The notes under the pieces were generated by a model. That model was given only the letters and a program-made list of their open reading frames with translations. It ran no database searches and was not told the origin of the DNA. From Talpa occidentalis (Eukaryota > Chordata > Mammalia > Eulipotyphla > Talpidae): a DNA stretch of 64,000 bases. Below, one piece after another: positions 36,681-49,375 of this stretch (position 1 is its first letter; the number at the start of each line of letters is the position of its first letter). The position numbers and the translations under genes are program-made. Where the stretch lies: the NCBI RefSeq assembly GCF_014898055.3, contig NW_026555331.1, forward strand, positions 97,858,684 to 97,922,683. The letters run 5' to 3'.

Positions 36681-38900
36681 TCAGGCAACCCATATGTCTT
36701 GATTATCTCTAATTTCAACAGTAAACATTCATTTCCTGACTCAAGTCAACTAGATATGTCAATAGTGTCACCTGTAAGAGCTTATTTCAGATATCTAGTA
36801 GTCTAATGAGCAAAACATTGACTATTGATCAAAGAGAAATTTCAGGGGAAAATGCATTTTGCTAGCCACCTTTCAAGTTTGGCACATTCCAATATTATGC
36901 CCATCTGTCCTGCAATAAGACTGTGCATTCCTGACTAGCATGTCATTGATCATATACTTTCTTGACTATTACTTGGGTATTGACTTTAAAAAAAAGTAAT
37001 ATATAACATTGTTTATGTTGTGTTTCAAAGTATACTTCAGGGATCTCGATTCTATTTTGTCTTTTATCTTTCTATATCCAATATATACTACCAGTGATTT
37101 TCATAGTTTTGTGATCATCTGATGATAGCATGGGGGTGAGCACAGATACTAAGAGGTTAACTGAATGTTATATGATACTGACTGACAAGATGAAGATGGA
37201 GGTTACTCCTTCCAAATTAGCAATGAATCCCTGAGTGGTTATATGAATTCACCCTGGTAGTACTAGGAAGCTTTTTGTCCTTTCAAAATGTACTCTTTGA
37301 AAACAAGTAGTGATGCCCAGAAACTGGCATGTAGATTGATAATAGGTTTTTGGGTCTAATGACCTCAAGAGCTTAAGATTATATAAACCAGTATGGTTAA
37401 TTGCTAGAAATGGATTTCAAATAACAGTCTGAAGTCCTGATTGAAGGTCAGTTATTTAAAGTTTTCATATATAAAGTAGCAAAGAAATATCACCACATTG
37501 CAGACATGGACAAATGATTTGATATGCATAGCATGCTTTGAAAAAATATGCTATGAAAACAATGCATAAAATTACCATTTCGTATTTCAATTAATACTCA
37601 ACTCCTCATAAACCAAAACAGATCATTTTCCACATAAACTCACTGAGATACTGAAGGAAAGCAAAACTGTCTTCTCTTACTTCCCAGTGTTTTAAAATTT
37701 AGTGATATATTATGGCTGGGAATAGACACAAATGTATAATCATAAATCATAAGGATGTTTGTAGGTTTGCCTTGTCCATTTCTCAATACTGCAAATGCAG
37801 AGAATTTTGAACAACAATGCTCAGAAATCTCATTCCCAACATTAGACAACATAACTATTAAATCTAGCTTTCTTTGTGTCCTAAAGAGAGAATTGTTATT
37901 GTCTCTGGCTTTGACCTCACTGCCTGAGCAAAGGGTACTTATACCATATAAATGACCATTTGTTTTAGATTCAAGTGGATGCATACTTTCTTTTTTTCCC
38001 CTCCTTATAACTACGATCACAGACATTATGGAAAGTCTCTTTGAAGTTTTATGCTAAGTACTTTCTGCTAAAGCTTTCATTTTTCTCTCTTACTGCCTTT
38101 TCATTATGATAAATCACTGAAATCTTAGGCTTATCCTTAAAACAAAACTATCATTCCTTTCTTTCCTTTTTATTTATCTCTTCCTTTCATAAAGTTTTGA
38201 TGACTTAGATTACACATTCCACTTCTAGAAATGTTACATTATAGTAGTTTTACATCCAGCATGGATTCTCCCTCCAAAGAATACTACCTGTGAACTACAT
38301 GTTAATTGTGAAATATTTGTTAAATGCTTGTAAAATGAAAGTGAAAAGAATCAGACCATGTTTAATATGCTTTAAACTGATCTATCTATGTTGTCACTGT
38401 AAACTTCAATTTCTTTACTTACATTAAAACAATGCTAAGTTGTCTTTAACTTTTATTTATGCTATACATTATAATAGATGCAATGTATAACATTTCTCAC
38501 ATGCAAATAATCCAGTGCTAACATTACAAAATATTTATATTAACATACAACATCTATAATGAGTTAGATTTATACTTTTTCATGTTTCCGGTGTTGAAAA
38601 TATAATTTATTCCAGTGTCTTTTGATTTAAATATTTATATTATTTTTTGTTTCTTAGCTATGGTATCAATAGACAATAGATGTGTAGTGTGCATATCTCA
38701 AAAAAGAAAATCTTTAAAACTTTGCTTTCAAAATTCTTATCTACAAGCAGATAAGAGGTCAGAATTTATAATTTGATTTATATTATATTAGACAATATTT
38801 GCAAAACCACTATAATATTGATGAAAATTATTATTTTATTTTAAATTACATGGTGCCCACTTTATAAACTCCTAAGTAGTAAGGCTTTACTAGTATAATT
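36681..38900. other. Unassigned non-coding stretch with a 128-codon minus-strand frame
   Basis: The minus-strand frame 37640-38026 (128 codons) is the longest in the window outside a recognised repeat. Its product shows no domain, repeat or membrane segment I know. The flanks lack a recognisable promoter or splice structure. A 66-codon plus-strand frame overlaps it. I see no repeat family here. Confidence 0.45.
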
Positions 38901-38902
38901 TA

Positions 38903-39167
38903 TTTTATTTATTTATTTTTTAAGATTTATTTATTCATGCATACAAGAACCAGGGTACAGACCAGATGCCCGGGAGGGTGAAGGATTCACCAGAGACAGA
39001 GCAGGGAACAGAAAAGCAGACTGACTGAAATACACTGAAATACACTGCTGAGGGGAGCAGCAGGCGAGACAGGAGAGGTCTGCCACGCCATGTGGAAATC
39101 TCCCCAATGGGGCCGGGATCGACAGCTGCCGACAGCTTCACGGCGCTGCACTCAACCGGCTGCGCCT
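38903..39167 (-). mobile_element. tRNA-derived SINE, antisense, damaged 5' end and internal duplication
   Basis: It starts with the T-rich tail and taagatttatttattcatgc, contains gaggggagcagcaggcgaga and ggccgggatcg, and ends at ctcaaccggctgcgcc without the last head bases (accagggaggcc). Around 39026-39048 the SINE segment gaaatacactg is tandemly duplicated. The middle (aaatctccccaatggggccg) is also altered. No clear target duplication was found. Confidence 0.8.
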
Positions 39168-40469
39168 AAAGAACTAAATGCTATTACTATAGTTTGTATT
39201 CACTTAAAAAAATTAGCCTATAATTATAGTTTTAAAATTATATAACTCTGATTAATTAAAATAGATAATATTTTCATCTTTTGTAAAGTGGCATAAATAA
39301 TGCATTTTATTAAATTGATATAAAAAATTTCATGAATTTCCCAAAATTTCCTTTGAACTGGATTGAGAGTAAAATGAATTCTGTGAATTGCACTCTATCA
39401 AATTTCTAACAAGTTAATTTCCAAGGTACAAATGTGACAGAAGGAGGAAGCTTTTTTTGTGAATAGCTATGCTTTATTAATCGTTTTATCTCCAGCATAG
39501 TATATACCAAAACAGTAGTTTTCCAGTACATGCTAAATATCTTAGAATATAGTAGTTTTTCATGAAGCAAGAGAGTCTGATCAGATTACCCAGGAAAATA
39601 TAAAATTGTGATTATTCTTTTGTCTGCATTGCTTTTTTTAAAGATCCATATATATATATATTTGAATATTAGGGTACATGCAGTTGTCTACATTTTTATA
39701 TTTCTAGTGGGCTATCTGTTCTACTGTGTTTTATATCTTCCCCTATGGTAACATAGATAAAAAAGAATATGGTAGGAAGTTACATCTATCCATAAAATAT
39801 CAATTTCATGAAGGTACCATTAGTAGTTATCTAAATAATAAAATAATTATTGCAGTTTCTTGTTAATTTGTAACCAAATAAATCAGAAGCCCAATGTAGA
39901 TTCCAAGTCAGATTAATCACATTAAGTCAGATTAATCACAATCCTCAGATCATGACACCCTATCCTTGCTGGTCTATGAATGGCCATATTTTCAAAAACA
40001 TATCGCAATGCTCAAACACCAGTGAACTTACTATGCAGCCAAAGAAGCTGGCTAAAAGTATCTAACATCTGCTATGTTTCTCCTCTATCCCACCTCTCCT
40101 AGCCCTCTGCTTAGAAAAATCTCCTTAACAATCTCCTTAAATTTGTGTTTATTGGTCCTTATTTATTTTTTACTTTAACCTTAAATATGTATATGCCTAA
40201 AGAAAATGTTGCCTATTTTTATTTGGTTTTGAACTTGTGAAAGCGATAAGTGTAAGTGGCCCATAAATGATACATTTTTAATTCTGTAAATACTGTATTA
40301 TATTCCCGGAATTCACTAACTCTATCAATATGAACCAAAAATTGACAGTATTCCACTTTGGAGAGATTCTTAGCATTTTGCTGAAAGTAGGCAAGTAAAC
40401 TTATGGTTACTATATGATTTGACCAAAAGAAAAAAAAAAAAAGACACCTAGCCCTTTATGATATTTACC
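39168..40469. other. Unassigned non-coding stretch
   Basis: AT-rich. It holds a direct duplication of aagtcagattaatcac (39905-39920 and 39924-39939, a 19-bp period). A 16-base A-run sits near 40430. No exon or repeat family was recognised. Confidence 0.5.
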
Positions 40470-42060
40470 AGTGGGGAAATCAAGTTGCTGCTTAAAAAGA
40501 AGCAAGATTTACTTAAATATCTTTCTAAATATGCATGATATATGTGGTAAACAGGTGAGAGAAAATGGGTCTGGAAATAATTTTGTGAAAAACTTTCCAA
40601 GTCATACAGAGTTTGGACACTCCTCTGTAGACTGCAGATTAGAAGGAGTCTTGGAAGACTTAAAGAAGGATAAAATGATCAACTTTATTAATTAAATAAA
40701 TCATATTGCTAGGAGTGTGGAGGACAGGTTACAAAAGAGAAATCAGACATAGTTACCAGACTATAACAATTGTCTACATAGGAAATGTTGAGGAATTAAT
40801 CTAAGACAGAGACTATGTGGAAACAAGTGAGAGATCTATAAGAAATTTCAAAAAGAACATAAATAAAAGAATTTACCAATGTGAAAAATTGTTGGAAATT
40901 ATGTTGAAATGTGAGAAATGTAAGACTTCCAGTTTTCTGTGTTGGGTTACTGAGTCACTGGTGGAGTCATTAGCCCAGTTTAGGGAATATTTGTAAAGAG
41001 AAATTTTAGTGAGCATCAGGTGGATTGTGGGAAGAGAGCTTGGTTTAAAACCTGCTGTGTTTTCTAGAACCTGCAAGACAACACCTAAACATATAGCTGA
41101 ATGCTTAAACACAAGACATTATACTAAGATTTCTGGAAGAATAAAAATCAAACTGTGCTGAGCTCCTACCCCCAAATATTATTCTAATGAAAGAAATAAC
41201 ATCTGGATCCAGGGTTCTGAGATAAGGGAATTTCCCTGGTGACACTAAAAAGTAACAAGCAGTGCTATGATTTCCAAAGAGAAAAAGCTCTCTTCAGATT
41301 TGATGATCAAGATGTGCTGCACGAGTAAGCTGTTCCTGGAGGTTCACCTTGGTGGTTCATGAGTATTTAACAGACATGGTGGTGAAGAAGGGAAGAATAG
41401 AAATTAGATGTAACAGAGTGGCCAAATACATATGCTCTATATTAAGAGAGCATCCATCCACTCACATTGACTACTACTTAAAGTTCCTAAATAAATAAAT
41501 AAACAAACAAACAAATAAATAAATAAATACAGACTACAGAATGGAGAATTTGAAACAAAAATTGAGACCAGATACCAAAGGGTTTTAAATACAAGGTGTT
41601 GCAGTTTATATAGTTTGCAGTTGTATCAGGACTGGAGTTCTAACTTAGTGATGATTTTAGGGATAAACTGACCTTATCAGATTTTGACCTGAGGAAATCA
41701 GTGCTGTAGAGATATAAGGAATAGACTAGGGAAGATAGAAAATAACTGAGGGTCCTCTTTAGGAGCCTATGGGAAGGCTGCTGATGGGTTGTGTGGATCT
41801 ACGATGACCCTAAATCACTGAGTGTTGGGAATAAATTTATGGTTCTTACTATTTGGAGGAAATACTTTCTCTGAGAATTAACAATTACCAAAATTAGAAA
41901 AACAAGGAAAGATAAAGACTAAGAAAATGTTATTTTGATAAGGTCATAAAATGTCTATCAAAATGGTGAACAAAGAGGATGGTGATTGAAATTTTCCTTT
42001 TATTTGTAACATTATTTAGTTAGAATAAATATTTGCAAGTTTTTTTCCAGCTCTCATGTT
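40470..42060 (+). repeat. Possible old interspersed repeat, family not named
   Basis: Segments such as tcatacagagtttggacact, ctgcagattagaaggagtct, taggagtgtggaggacaggt, gtttgcagttgtatcaggac and ttttgacctgaggaaatcag resemble a widespread mammalian repeat ('...gattttaagcaggagagtgacatgatc...'), also suspected at 12.7 kb. The resemblance is weak and the limits are unclear. An AAAT/AAAC microsatellite lies within. Confidence 0.35.
41489..41529. repeat. AAAT/AAAC microsatellite
   Basis: An aaataaataaataaacaaac run continuing as aaataaat units, about 40 bases. Confidence 0.9.
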
Positions 42061-45000
42061 CTGGAAGTCTAAGATTCTATGCATCTTTTTTGAGGGACTG
42101 CGGTGATTAAGTAGAGGTGTTGTATATATGGATAACTTGATTAAATTTGTAAATAAACAGCAATGGTCAGCAGGGATAGAGATAGTGAAGAAGCAAAATA
42201 GAAATGAAAATAACAGAGCAGTACCCCTTGAGAAGGAGGAAGAAAGCTAACTCAGATAGGAACATTGGCCCTGGCAAATTCACACAAGTCCAAGTAATAG
42301 TGGGGAAAGAGAAAATGGATAAAGACACAGAAAAGTTACAGAAGCTATTTGTGGTAGTGTTTTTGATTGGATTCAGACAGTGCAATAAATTACCAAGTGA
42401 GGTTCCTCTTCTGGGAATGAAGAGATTTGGGGATGGAACGTGGGGAGTCTAAATAACATCAACAAGTACTGCTATCAAGAGTGCGATGCACAAAAGCAGA
42501 AGCACTGACAACTGGCCAGAGGCAGTGAGGGTATAGACTGCTTTGTGTCTACACTTGCCTTTGTCTGCATGGACTCTGTATTATTTACTTAGGAAGACAG
42601 TGATAATTCAGAACGTCTTGTAAAAGATAATCTTTCTTTTCCTTCTGGTGAGTAGGGCTGGACAGACCTTTTTCTACAACCCTCTTCAGTGAGATTAATT
42701 GAGGCTAAGGGGCACAGTGGCATGGAGATTTGTCATGGGGGAAAAAAGCATTTAATAGCATCTGGAACGAAGATGATATTTCTTTGATCCATTGCATTTC
42801 ATTTAAAGGAGCAGCTATACATAAATTTTAAGAGAGAATTTTCCTCACCACCATCAACTTCGCCCAAATTACCATAGTAAAAGTTTCTTAGCTTTGGGTA
42901 AAGTGTAAAGAGGAAAGCAGAGTACACGTCCTGAGCCAAATCTCTTCCTGATATTATCCAGGTTTAGAGAATTGTGCATTTAGAGATGCAGTATCTGAAA
43001 ATATTGACCATACATAAAAACGTGTATTTTCAAAGGAGATTATATAGATAACTTTGTATTTTTTAAATTAGAAATCCACGAACATGTAGAGCATAACAAT
43101 AGTAACACATATGATGTTTGGCCTTTTTCTACATGAGTTAAGAGAGTCTTTAAGAGAACGTTTAGAAAAATCTTTTCTATCAGTAGTCATCTATAAACCG
43201 CCTGTACTTGGAGTTACAGCTGGGAAACTGAAACAAGGTCAAGGGCACAAACTGTTTTTTAGTGTCCTTGGATCATCAGTACTTGGACTTCAAAGGGATG
43301 CTGAATCCTTGTTCCTGTTGTGTAGCATTTAACAACAAAATAGTATTCTCTGGCCAAAATAGAAATCTCAAACAGTAGACAATGAAATATCTGGACTTAT
43401 TTCACCTGTTTTTGAAAGTTGCCAAATGTTTACTTTATTCTCCTTTTGTCCTGTGTTGTGTTTTCACGCATAACACATATTTTGCACCAAAAATAATTTA
43501 GTGGCTTAGTGGGAATAAAGTCATAAATGAGGAGAAAATGGAGAAACTGCTGGCTGGTGGAGCAGCCCATGATTAATAAATTGTGCAACATGTGACTTGG
43601 CAGCTCTTTGATTCACCAGCAGAGTCCCCTCCCTTGTAAATTCTAGTTGGCTTTCCCATACATTATTATGTGGATTCCTTATAACCACTTCCCTTTCTGA
43701 TTTTCCAGAGACAGGGTATAAAGTTTCCCTAAACGCCAATAAAATGTGAAATCTTATCCCCTTCCTAAGTCTGGCTTTGTGTAGTCATCTTCTAAAATAA
43801 GAACACCAAATGTCTTAATGTTTCTATTTTCTATTTTTGTGTTCATTCAATAGTTACAATTCTTCATAATATCACAGTTAGCATTTCAACAACAGTTTGT
43901 TAAATTTGGCAGGGGGGAGGTGAATAGTGAAAGAAAGATTTTGTATTTTGTATTTTCTTTTCTCCTTTAAAGATAAAATTAATTTCTTACACCACTGTGA
44001 TGGTAAATTCATATCCTTAAATTAATATAGATTATACAATAATTTTTCCATCTGATCAAAATCTATAGTTGAATGGATTTGAATGAAGAACATTAACTTC
44101 AAATCTTTCAATACATAATCTTGGCTTGCTGGTATATTCCTGAAACAAAATGAAAACACTGGGGTTCAAATGTTGATTTTGTTTACATAATCAGAGAATA
44201 TTTGTTTTTATGGATGCAATAAATTCAAGCTTTGTTATTAACTGCAACACATTAAAAACAAGGATGCTTAACTGTACCATACTGAAGCATTTGTTGACAA
44301 GCTTTTAAGGGGAGGTTTTCATTTTGAGCAATGGAGGGGTGGAGGAATATAAATAGCTTTCATCATGTGTAGTGTCTTCTGAGAATAATTTCATTTTCTT
44401 TCTTTCTTCTTTTTTTAAGTGGAACTTTGGCAAGGAAAAGCCTAAAATATATACATGGCATTACCTCATTTGTATTAAATCATTTTGTGTTTTGATGGCT
44501 TTTTAGATTCAGAGAGTAGAAATTAGAATGAAAAGATAAATTGTTCAATATGTCTAAAAGCCTCAGTATCCATGTTCCCTGGTATCAGAAAAGGTCCACA
44601 GCATATTTATACTAAACCTGTAACAGATAAGCCTCATGTGTTTCAAAGTTACCTTGAAATGAAACTGGAAAAAGAGGATTTGCAAAAGAAGTTTAGTCAG
44701 TTTGGGGTGAAAACAATGCAGGTTCACTTAATTTTTAATTCTATACTTTTCCACAAAACTTAATTGCAAGGGATATTTTGAGATTTCTTATTTGCCTTTC
44801 ATTTTTGCATTTCTGAATGCATGACTTTTCTGTTTATTACACTTAGGCATTTCTCTGCTTCTGGAGATTGGACTTGGGGTGGAGGTTGGTGTATAGATTA
44901 AACACAATTCTAAAAAAAGACTTAGAAAATATTTAGCTATGCTTTTACAAAAGAAAATAGCTTTAAAACTAGGTTTAAGGAGAAGAGAGAGGAGTGTCCC

Positions 45001-45540
45001 CAGTTTCTTTAGCTCACATTAATATATCAAAGATCCAGCCTGGAGCACCCATATATGCAGTTGGTCATTGTAGATAGGGTACCTCTTTTGCAGAAACAAG
45101 GCATTTTTATGGCAGAAAATAGACAGGACTCACAGAAAGTAAATGAAAATCTCCTCTCTCTGACCTCGAGGGTATATGGGAAGAATAGGAGGTGGAGAGA
45201 GGTGAGAAGAGTATGTAGATATGTAACCCTAATTCATTATCTGCCCACAGAAGAGGAGGTGTGTAATAAGGCTAGGACACTGATTACAGGGGGACTAATA
45301 ACCAATTTGTCATTTAGAAGAGACCACAGGTTTAGGGACTCATGTATATGGGTCAGCCAGGTATTCAAAAAAACAAAACAAAACAAAACAGAAAAGCATG
45401 GTTAAAGGATCCTACTGCCACCCTTGAGGTTTTCTCAACTGTTTGGGTATTTTTGCTTAAGTGAGATCCAGTGGGTCTGCTGGGTAATTTGAGGTTAGTC
45501 AAAGCAGAAGCCTCTCTGGCCAGGTACCAGCTGGAGATCT
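42061..45540. other. Unassigned non-coding stretch
   Basis: Frames of 60-116 codons occur (for example 45055-45405) but none resembles a known protein. The part 43500-43790 is richer in G/C and ends in an AATAAA-containing segment; it might be an old LTR. A caaaacaaaacaaaac run lies near 45370. Confidence 0.45.
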
Positions 45541-45716
45541 GCAGAAAGTGAAAAACAAACAAAAAGCCCTATAATATGTGGAGATTAAACAACAAGCCAC
45601 TCACAACTATTGGTTTATGAGGAAATCAAAGGAGAAATTTAAAAATACCTGGAGACAGATGAAAATGAGCACATAAGCTATCAGAACCTATGTGATATAG
45701 CAAAAACAGTATGTTC

Positions 45717-45742
45717 ATATATATATATATATATATATATAT
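45717..45742. repeat. (TA)13 microsatellite
   Basis: A perfect 26-base AT/TA run inside the old L1. Confidence 0.95.
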
Positions 45743-47846
45743 CTTTAAAAACTAGAAAGATGAACAAATGAAACAAAAAAATCACTAGAAGCAAATAAAT
45801 AAAAATTACAGTGAATGTAAATAGGATATAAATAAAAAAAGAATGACACCAAAAGTTGGTGTTTTGAAAGGATTAACAAAATTTACAAACCTCTGTCTAG
45901 GCTCACCAAGAAAAAAAGAGAGAAAACTAACAATCTGAAACAAAAGAAGGGAATTTAGAACAATATTTTAGAGCTGAAGAGAATCATGGGACTACTGGAA
46001 CACCTTTATGCCAATAAACTGGATAATCCAGAAGAAATTATTAGAATAATATAACTTCCTAAGACTGAAGCAGGAAGATATAGAAAGCTTGAACACCAGC
46101 TATAAGCAAGGAAATTGGAACAGTAATCAAGTCTCCCCAAAACAGAAGCCTAAGACTAGATGATTTCACTAGTGAATTCTAACAAACCTTCAAAGGCAAA
46201 CTAATACCTATCCTTTTCAAACACTTCTAAAAAATTGGAAAAGAGCAAACGCTTCCAAACATGTTTTATGAGGCTAACATAACTATGATAACGAAAGCAA
46301 AATAGGACTCCACAAAAAAAGAAAACTACAGACCAATATCCCTGATGAACATAGATGCAAAAATCCTCAACAAAATTTTAGCCACTCAAATTCAATAATA
46401 GATTACAAGGATCATGTAGCTTCACCAAATGGGATTTATTCAAATGATGGAAGGATTACTTAATATATGCAAATCAATATAACAAAAGGAAAGATATAAA
46501 CATACATATGTCATACCAATATAAATGCATTTGACAAGATTCAGCATCCATTTAAGTTAAAAACTCAATAAATCGAGATAGAAGGAATATATCTTAACTA
46601 ATAAAGTCCATATATGACAGGCTCACAGCTAGTATTCTCAATCATGAGAAACTTAAATTTTTTCTTCCAGGATTAGGTACAAGAGTGTCTACTTTCACTA
46701 TTACTATTTAAAATAGTATCAGAAGTACTACCTAGTGCAATTAGGCAAAAGAAAGATATTTAAAAAGTCTAAATTGGAAAAGAAGAGTAAACTTATCACT
46801 ATTTGTAGATTACATGAAAATGTACATAGGAAAACCTAAAGATTCCACTGAAAAACTATTAGAAACAATAAATCAGAACACTAAAGTGGCAGGCCATAAA
46901 TTTAAAACAACAAAAATCTATTGTGTCCAATATGCAAACAGTAAAGTAGAGGAAAAAAAAAGGAGAAAATAATCCCATTTTATTGCATCCAAAAAAATTA
47001 AATGTTATAGGAAAAAATTAACAAGGGAGGTAAAAGGCTTTTAACAAAAACTTCCTAGAAACATAGTTAAATAAAATAAAGGAAGAAACAAAGAAATGGA
47101 AAGATATTAACTTTGTAAAATGGCCACCTTACCCAAAGCAATATACAGATTTAGTGCATTCCTTATAAATGTTTCAAGGCCATTCTTCAAAGAAACAGAG
47201 CAGAAACATTACTCAGTTGATATGGCACCACTAAAAACCCTGAATGGCCAAAGCAATCCTGACAAGAAAGAATGTAGTGCCACAATTTCAGATTTCACCA
47301 ATACTATAAAACCATCATAATCAAAATATTATGGCATTAGACTAAAAAGAGATATACAGATAAATGGAATATAATTGAAAGCCCAAAAGTAAATCTCATG
47401 TCTGTAGTTAATTTATGACAACAGAATTGTGTGCCTGCAATGGAGAAGGGGAAGTCTCTTCAGCAAATTGTGTTGGGGGAAAAAAAAAAGGTGTTGGAAA
47501 ATGGGACAGTTACATGCAAAAGAATGAAACTAGACTACTATCTCAAACCATATACAATAACTAACTAAAAATGAATAAAAGACTTGGATAGAAAATCTGA
47601 AACCATAAAAACATAGAGGAAAATACAGGCAAAACCTGCTCATCATTGGCTTCAGTGATGTCTTAGGGACTAGCCTCCAAAGACAAGGGGAACAAAAGCA
47701 AAAAGAAAAAAATGGATTTACATCAAACCACAAAACTTCTGAATAGCAAAATAAGTGAAAGTACACCCCACAGAATTGGAGAAAATACTTGCACATCATA
47801 CATCTGAAAAGGGATTAACATCTAAGACTTATAAAAAATTCATACA

Positions 47847-48113
47847 GGGCCTCCCTGGTGGCGCAGGGGTTAAGTTTCAGTGCTATCAAGCTATCACCAG
47901 CCACTGCAGCCTGAGTTCAATCCCTGGCCAGGGTGTTAATCCTCATCATGCAGGAGACCTCTTCTGTCTTTCCCATCGCTCCCCTCAACAGTGTATTTCA
48001 GTAGATCCGCCTGTTCTGCTCCCCATTCTGTCTCTGGTGAGTTTCACCCACCACACCTCTGGCTTACACTCAGTTCTTATATGCATAAATAAATAAAATA
48101 AATATTAAAAAAG
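47847..48113 (+). mobile_element. tRNA-derived SINE, sense, inside the old L1
   Basis: It starts gggcctccctggtggcgcag, contains gtgtatttcagtagatccgc and tctctggtgagtttcaccca, and ends with taaataaaataaatattaaa. An imperfect target duplication (aattcataca before, aattcatgca after, 48114-48123) brackets it. The L1 ORF2 text continues after the SINE and the adjoining purine tract. Confidence 0.85.
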
Positions 48114-48120
48114 AATTCAT

Positions 48121-48220
48121 GCAATGAGGTGGGGGAAGAGGAGAGGGGAGGGGAGGAGAGGGGAGGTAAGGGGAGGAGAGGGGAGGAAAGAGAGGAGAGG
48201 AGAGGAAGAGGGAATGACCC
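48121..48220 (+). repeat. GGGGA/GGAGA polypurine tract
   Basis: About 90 bases of almost pure purine made of gaggggaggggagg-type units. It occupies the place where L1 ORF2 normally has an A-rich stretch before the tctccaaag-gacatacagatgg segment, so it probably expanded from that A-rich region. Two opposing chance frames rich in Ser/Pro/Leu cover it on the minus strand. Confidence 0.85.
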
Positions 48221-48990
48221 ACTCCAAATTTCCAAATAATACTTCTCCAAAGGATACATTCAGAAGACCAAGAGGCACATGAAAAAATGCTCATCATCAC
48301 TATGATCATGAAAATGCAAATCAAAACCACAATGAGACCATCTCAAAGTCACAAAAATGGCCCATATGAAAAAGACCATAAACAGCAGCTGTTGAAGAAG
48401 GTGTGGAGAGAAAGCAATTCTTATAAACTGTTGGTGGGGAAGGATCCTGGACCAACCCCTATGGAAAATAGTATGGAGGTTTCTCAAAATATTAAAAATA
48501 GATGTACCGTATGATTCAACAATTCCACTCCTAGATACCTACCCCAATAATACAAAAACACTAATTTGAAGAGATACATAGACTCCTATGTTTATTGCAG
48601 CACTTTTTAAATAGCCAAGTTATGGAAACAAGTGCCCAAGGACAGATGAATGGATTAAGAAGTTGTGGTATATTTACATAGTGGAATACTGCTCAGCTAT
48701 AAAGAGATGAACTCTTGACAACTTGTGACAACATGGATGAAACTGGAGGAGATAATGCTAAGGGAAACACATCAGAAGGAGAAAGAACTACAAGATTTTT
48801 TCTCTCATATTTAGAATATAAATAAACAAAAAAAAAGGACCAGACAAAACTAAATGATAACAAACCTTAGGAATCTAAAGGAAGAATTGAGGCTACCAGA
48901 AGGGAGGGCAGGAGATATGATGCAAATGAGGAGTATGCCCAATACACTCTGGTAGAGGATTATTGGTATTTTGGTTGTTGTGTGGTATAT

Positions 48991-49262
48991 ACATATATAT
49001 ATATATATTTAAAGATTTATTTATTTATTTGTACAAGAACTGGGTATAGTCAGAAGCGTGGGAGGGTGAGAGAATTCACCAGAGCCGGAACAGAACAGGC
49101 AAACTGATGAAATACACTGCTGAGGGGAGCAACGGGCATGGCATGAAAGGTCTGTGTGCCATGCGGGACCCTCGCTGGCAGCTGGGGATCAAACCAGTGC
49201 TGCAGAGGCTGCAGGCAGCTTCGCAGCCCAGCGCTCAACCACTGCGCCACCAGGGGAGGGCC
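48991..49262 (-). mobile_element. tRNA-derived SINE, antisense, inside the old L1 3' UTR
   Basis: It opens with a TA-expanded T-rich tail and tttaaagatttatttattta, and closes with gcgccaccaggggagggcc. The target duplication gttgtgtggtatat (48977-48990) recurs as gttgtgtagtatat (49263-49276), 13 of 14. It interrupts the L1 3' UTR, which resumes and ends at about 49.37 kb. Confidence 0.88.
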
Positions 49263-49375
49263 GTTGTGTAGTATATTAACATACATCTGAAGAGATGTCT
49301 ACCTATACATCTAAATCATATACAGTGTGCTAAAACAACATTACCTCAATCAAAAATAATACAATTTTTTAAAAA

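Larger units (their letters stand above)
45545..49375 (+). mobile_element. Long decayed L1 (ORF2 to 3' UTR), sense, with later insertions
   Basis: Order in sense: endonuclease/RT linker text (gtctaggctcaccaagaaaa, tttatgccaataaactggat, ctacagaccaatatccctga), later RT and C-terminal parts (gcatttgacaagattcagca, aatggccaccttacccaaag, ggcacatgaaaaaatgctca, tggaatactgctcagctata), then a 3' UTR ending acattacctcaatcaaaaat. Frameshifts and stops are everywhere, so no protein is encoded. Two SINEs, a TA tract and a purine tract interrupt it. The 5' portion including ORF1 is absent. Confidence 0.88.

Noticed and set aside
44340..44360. TATA-like promoter (tataaatagc)
   Set aside because: No downstream exon, CpG richness or open frame supports a promoter. 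Such strings are expected in AT-rich DNA.
48077..48330. Ser/Pro/Leu-rich minus-strand frames
   Set aside because: They are translations of the purine tract and a SINE tail, not of a gene.
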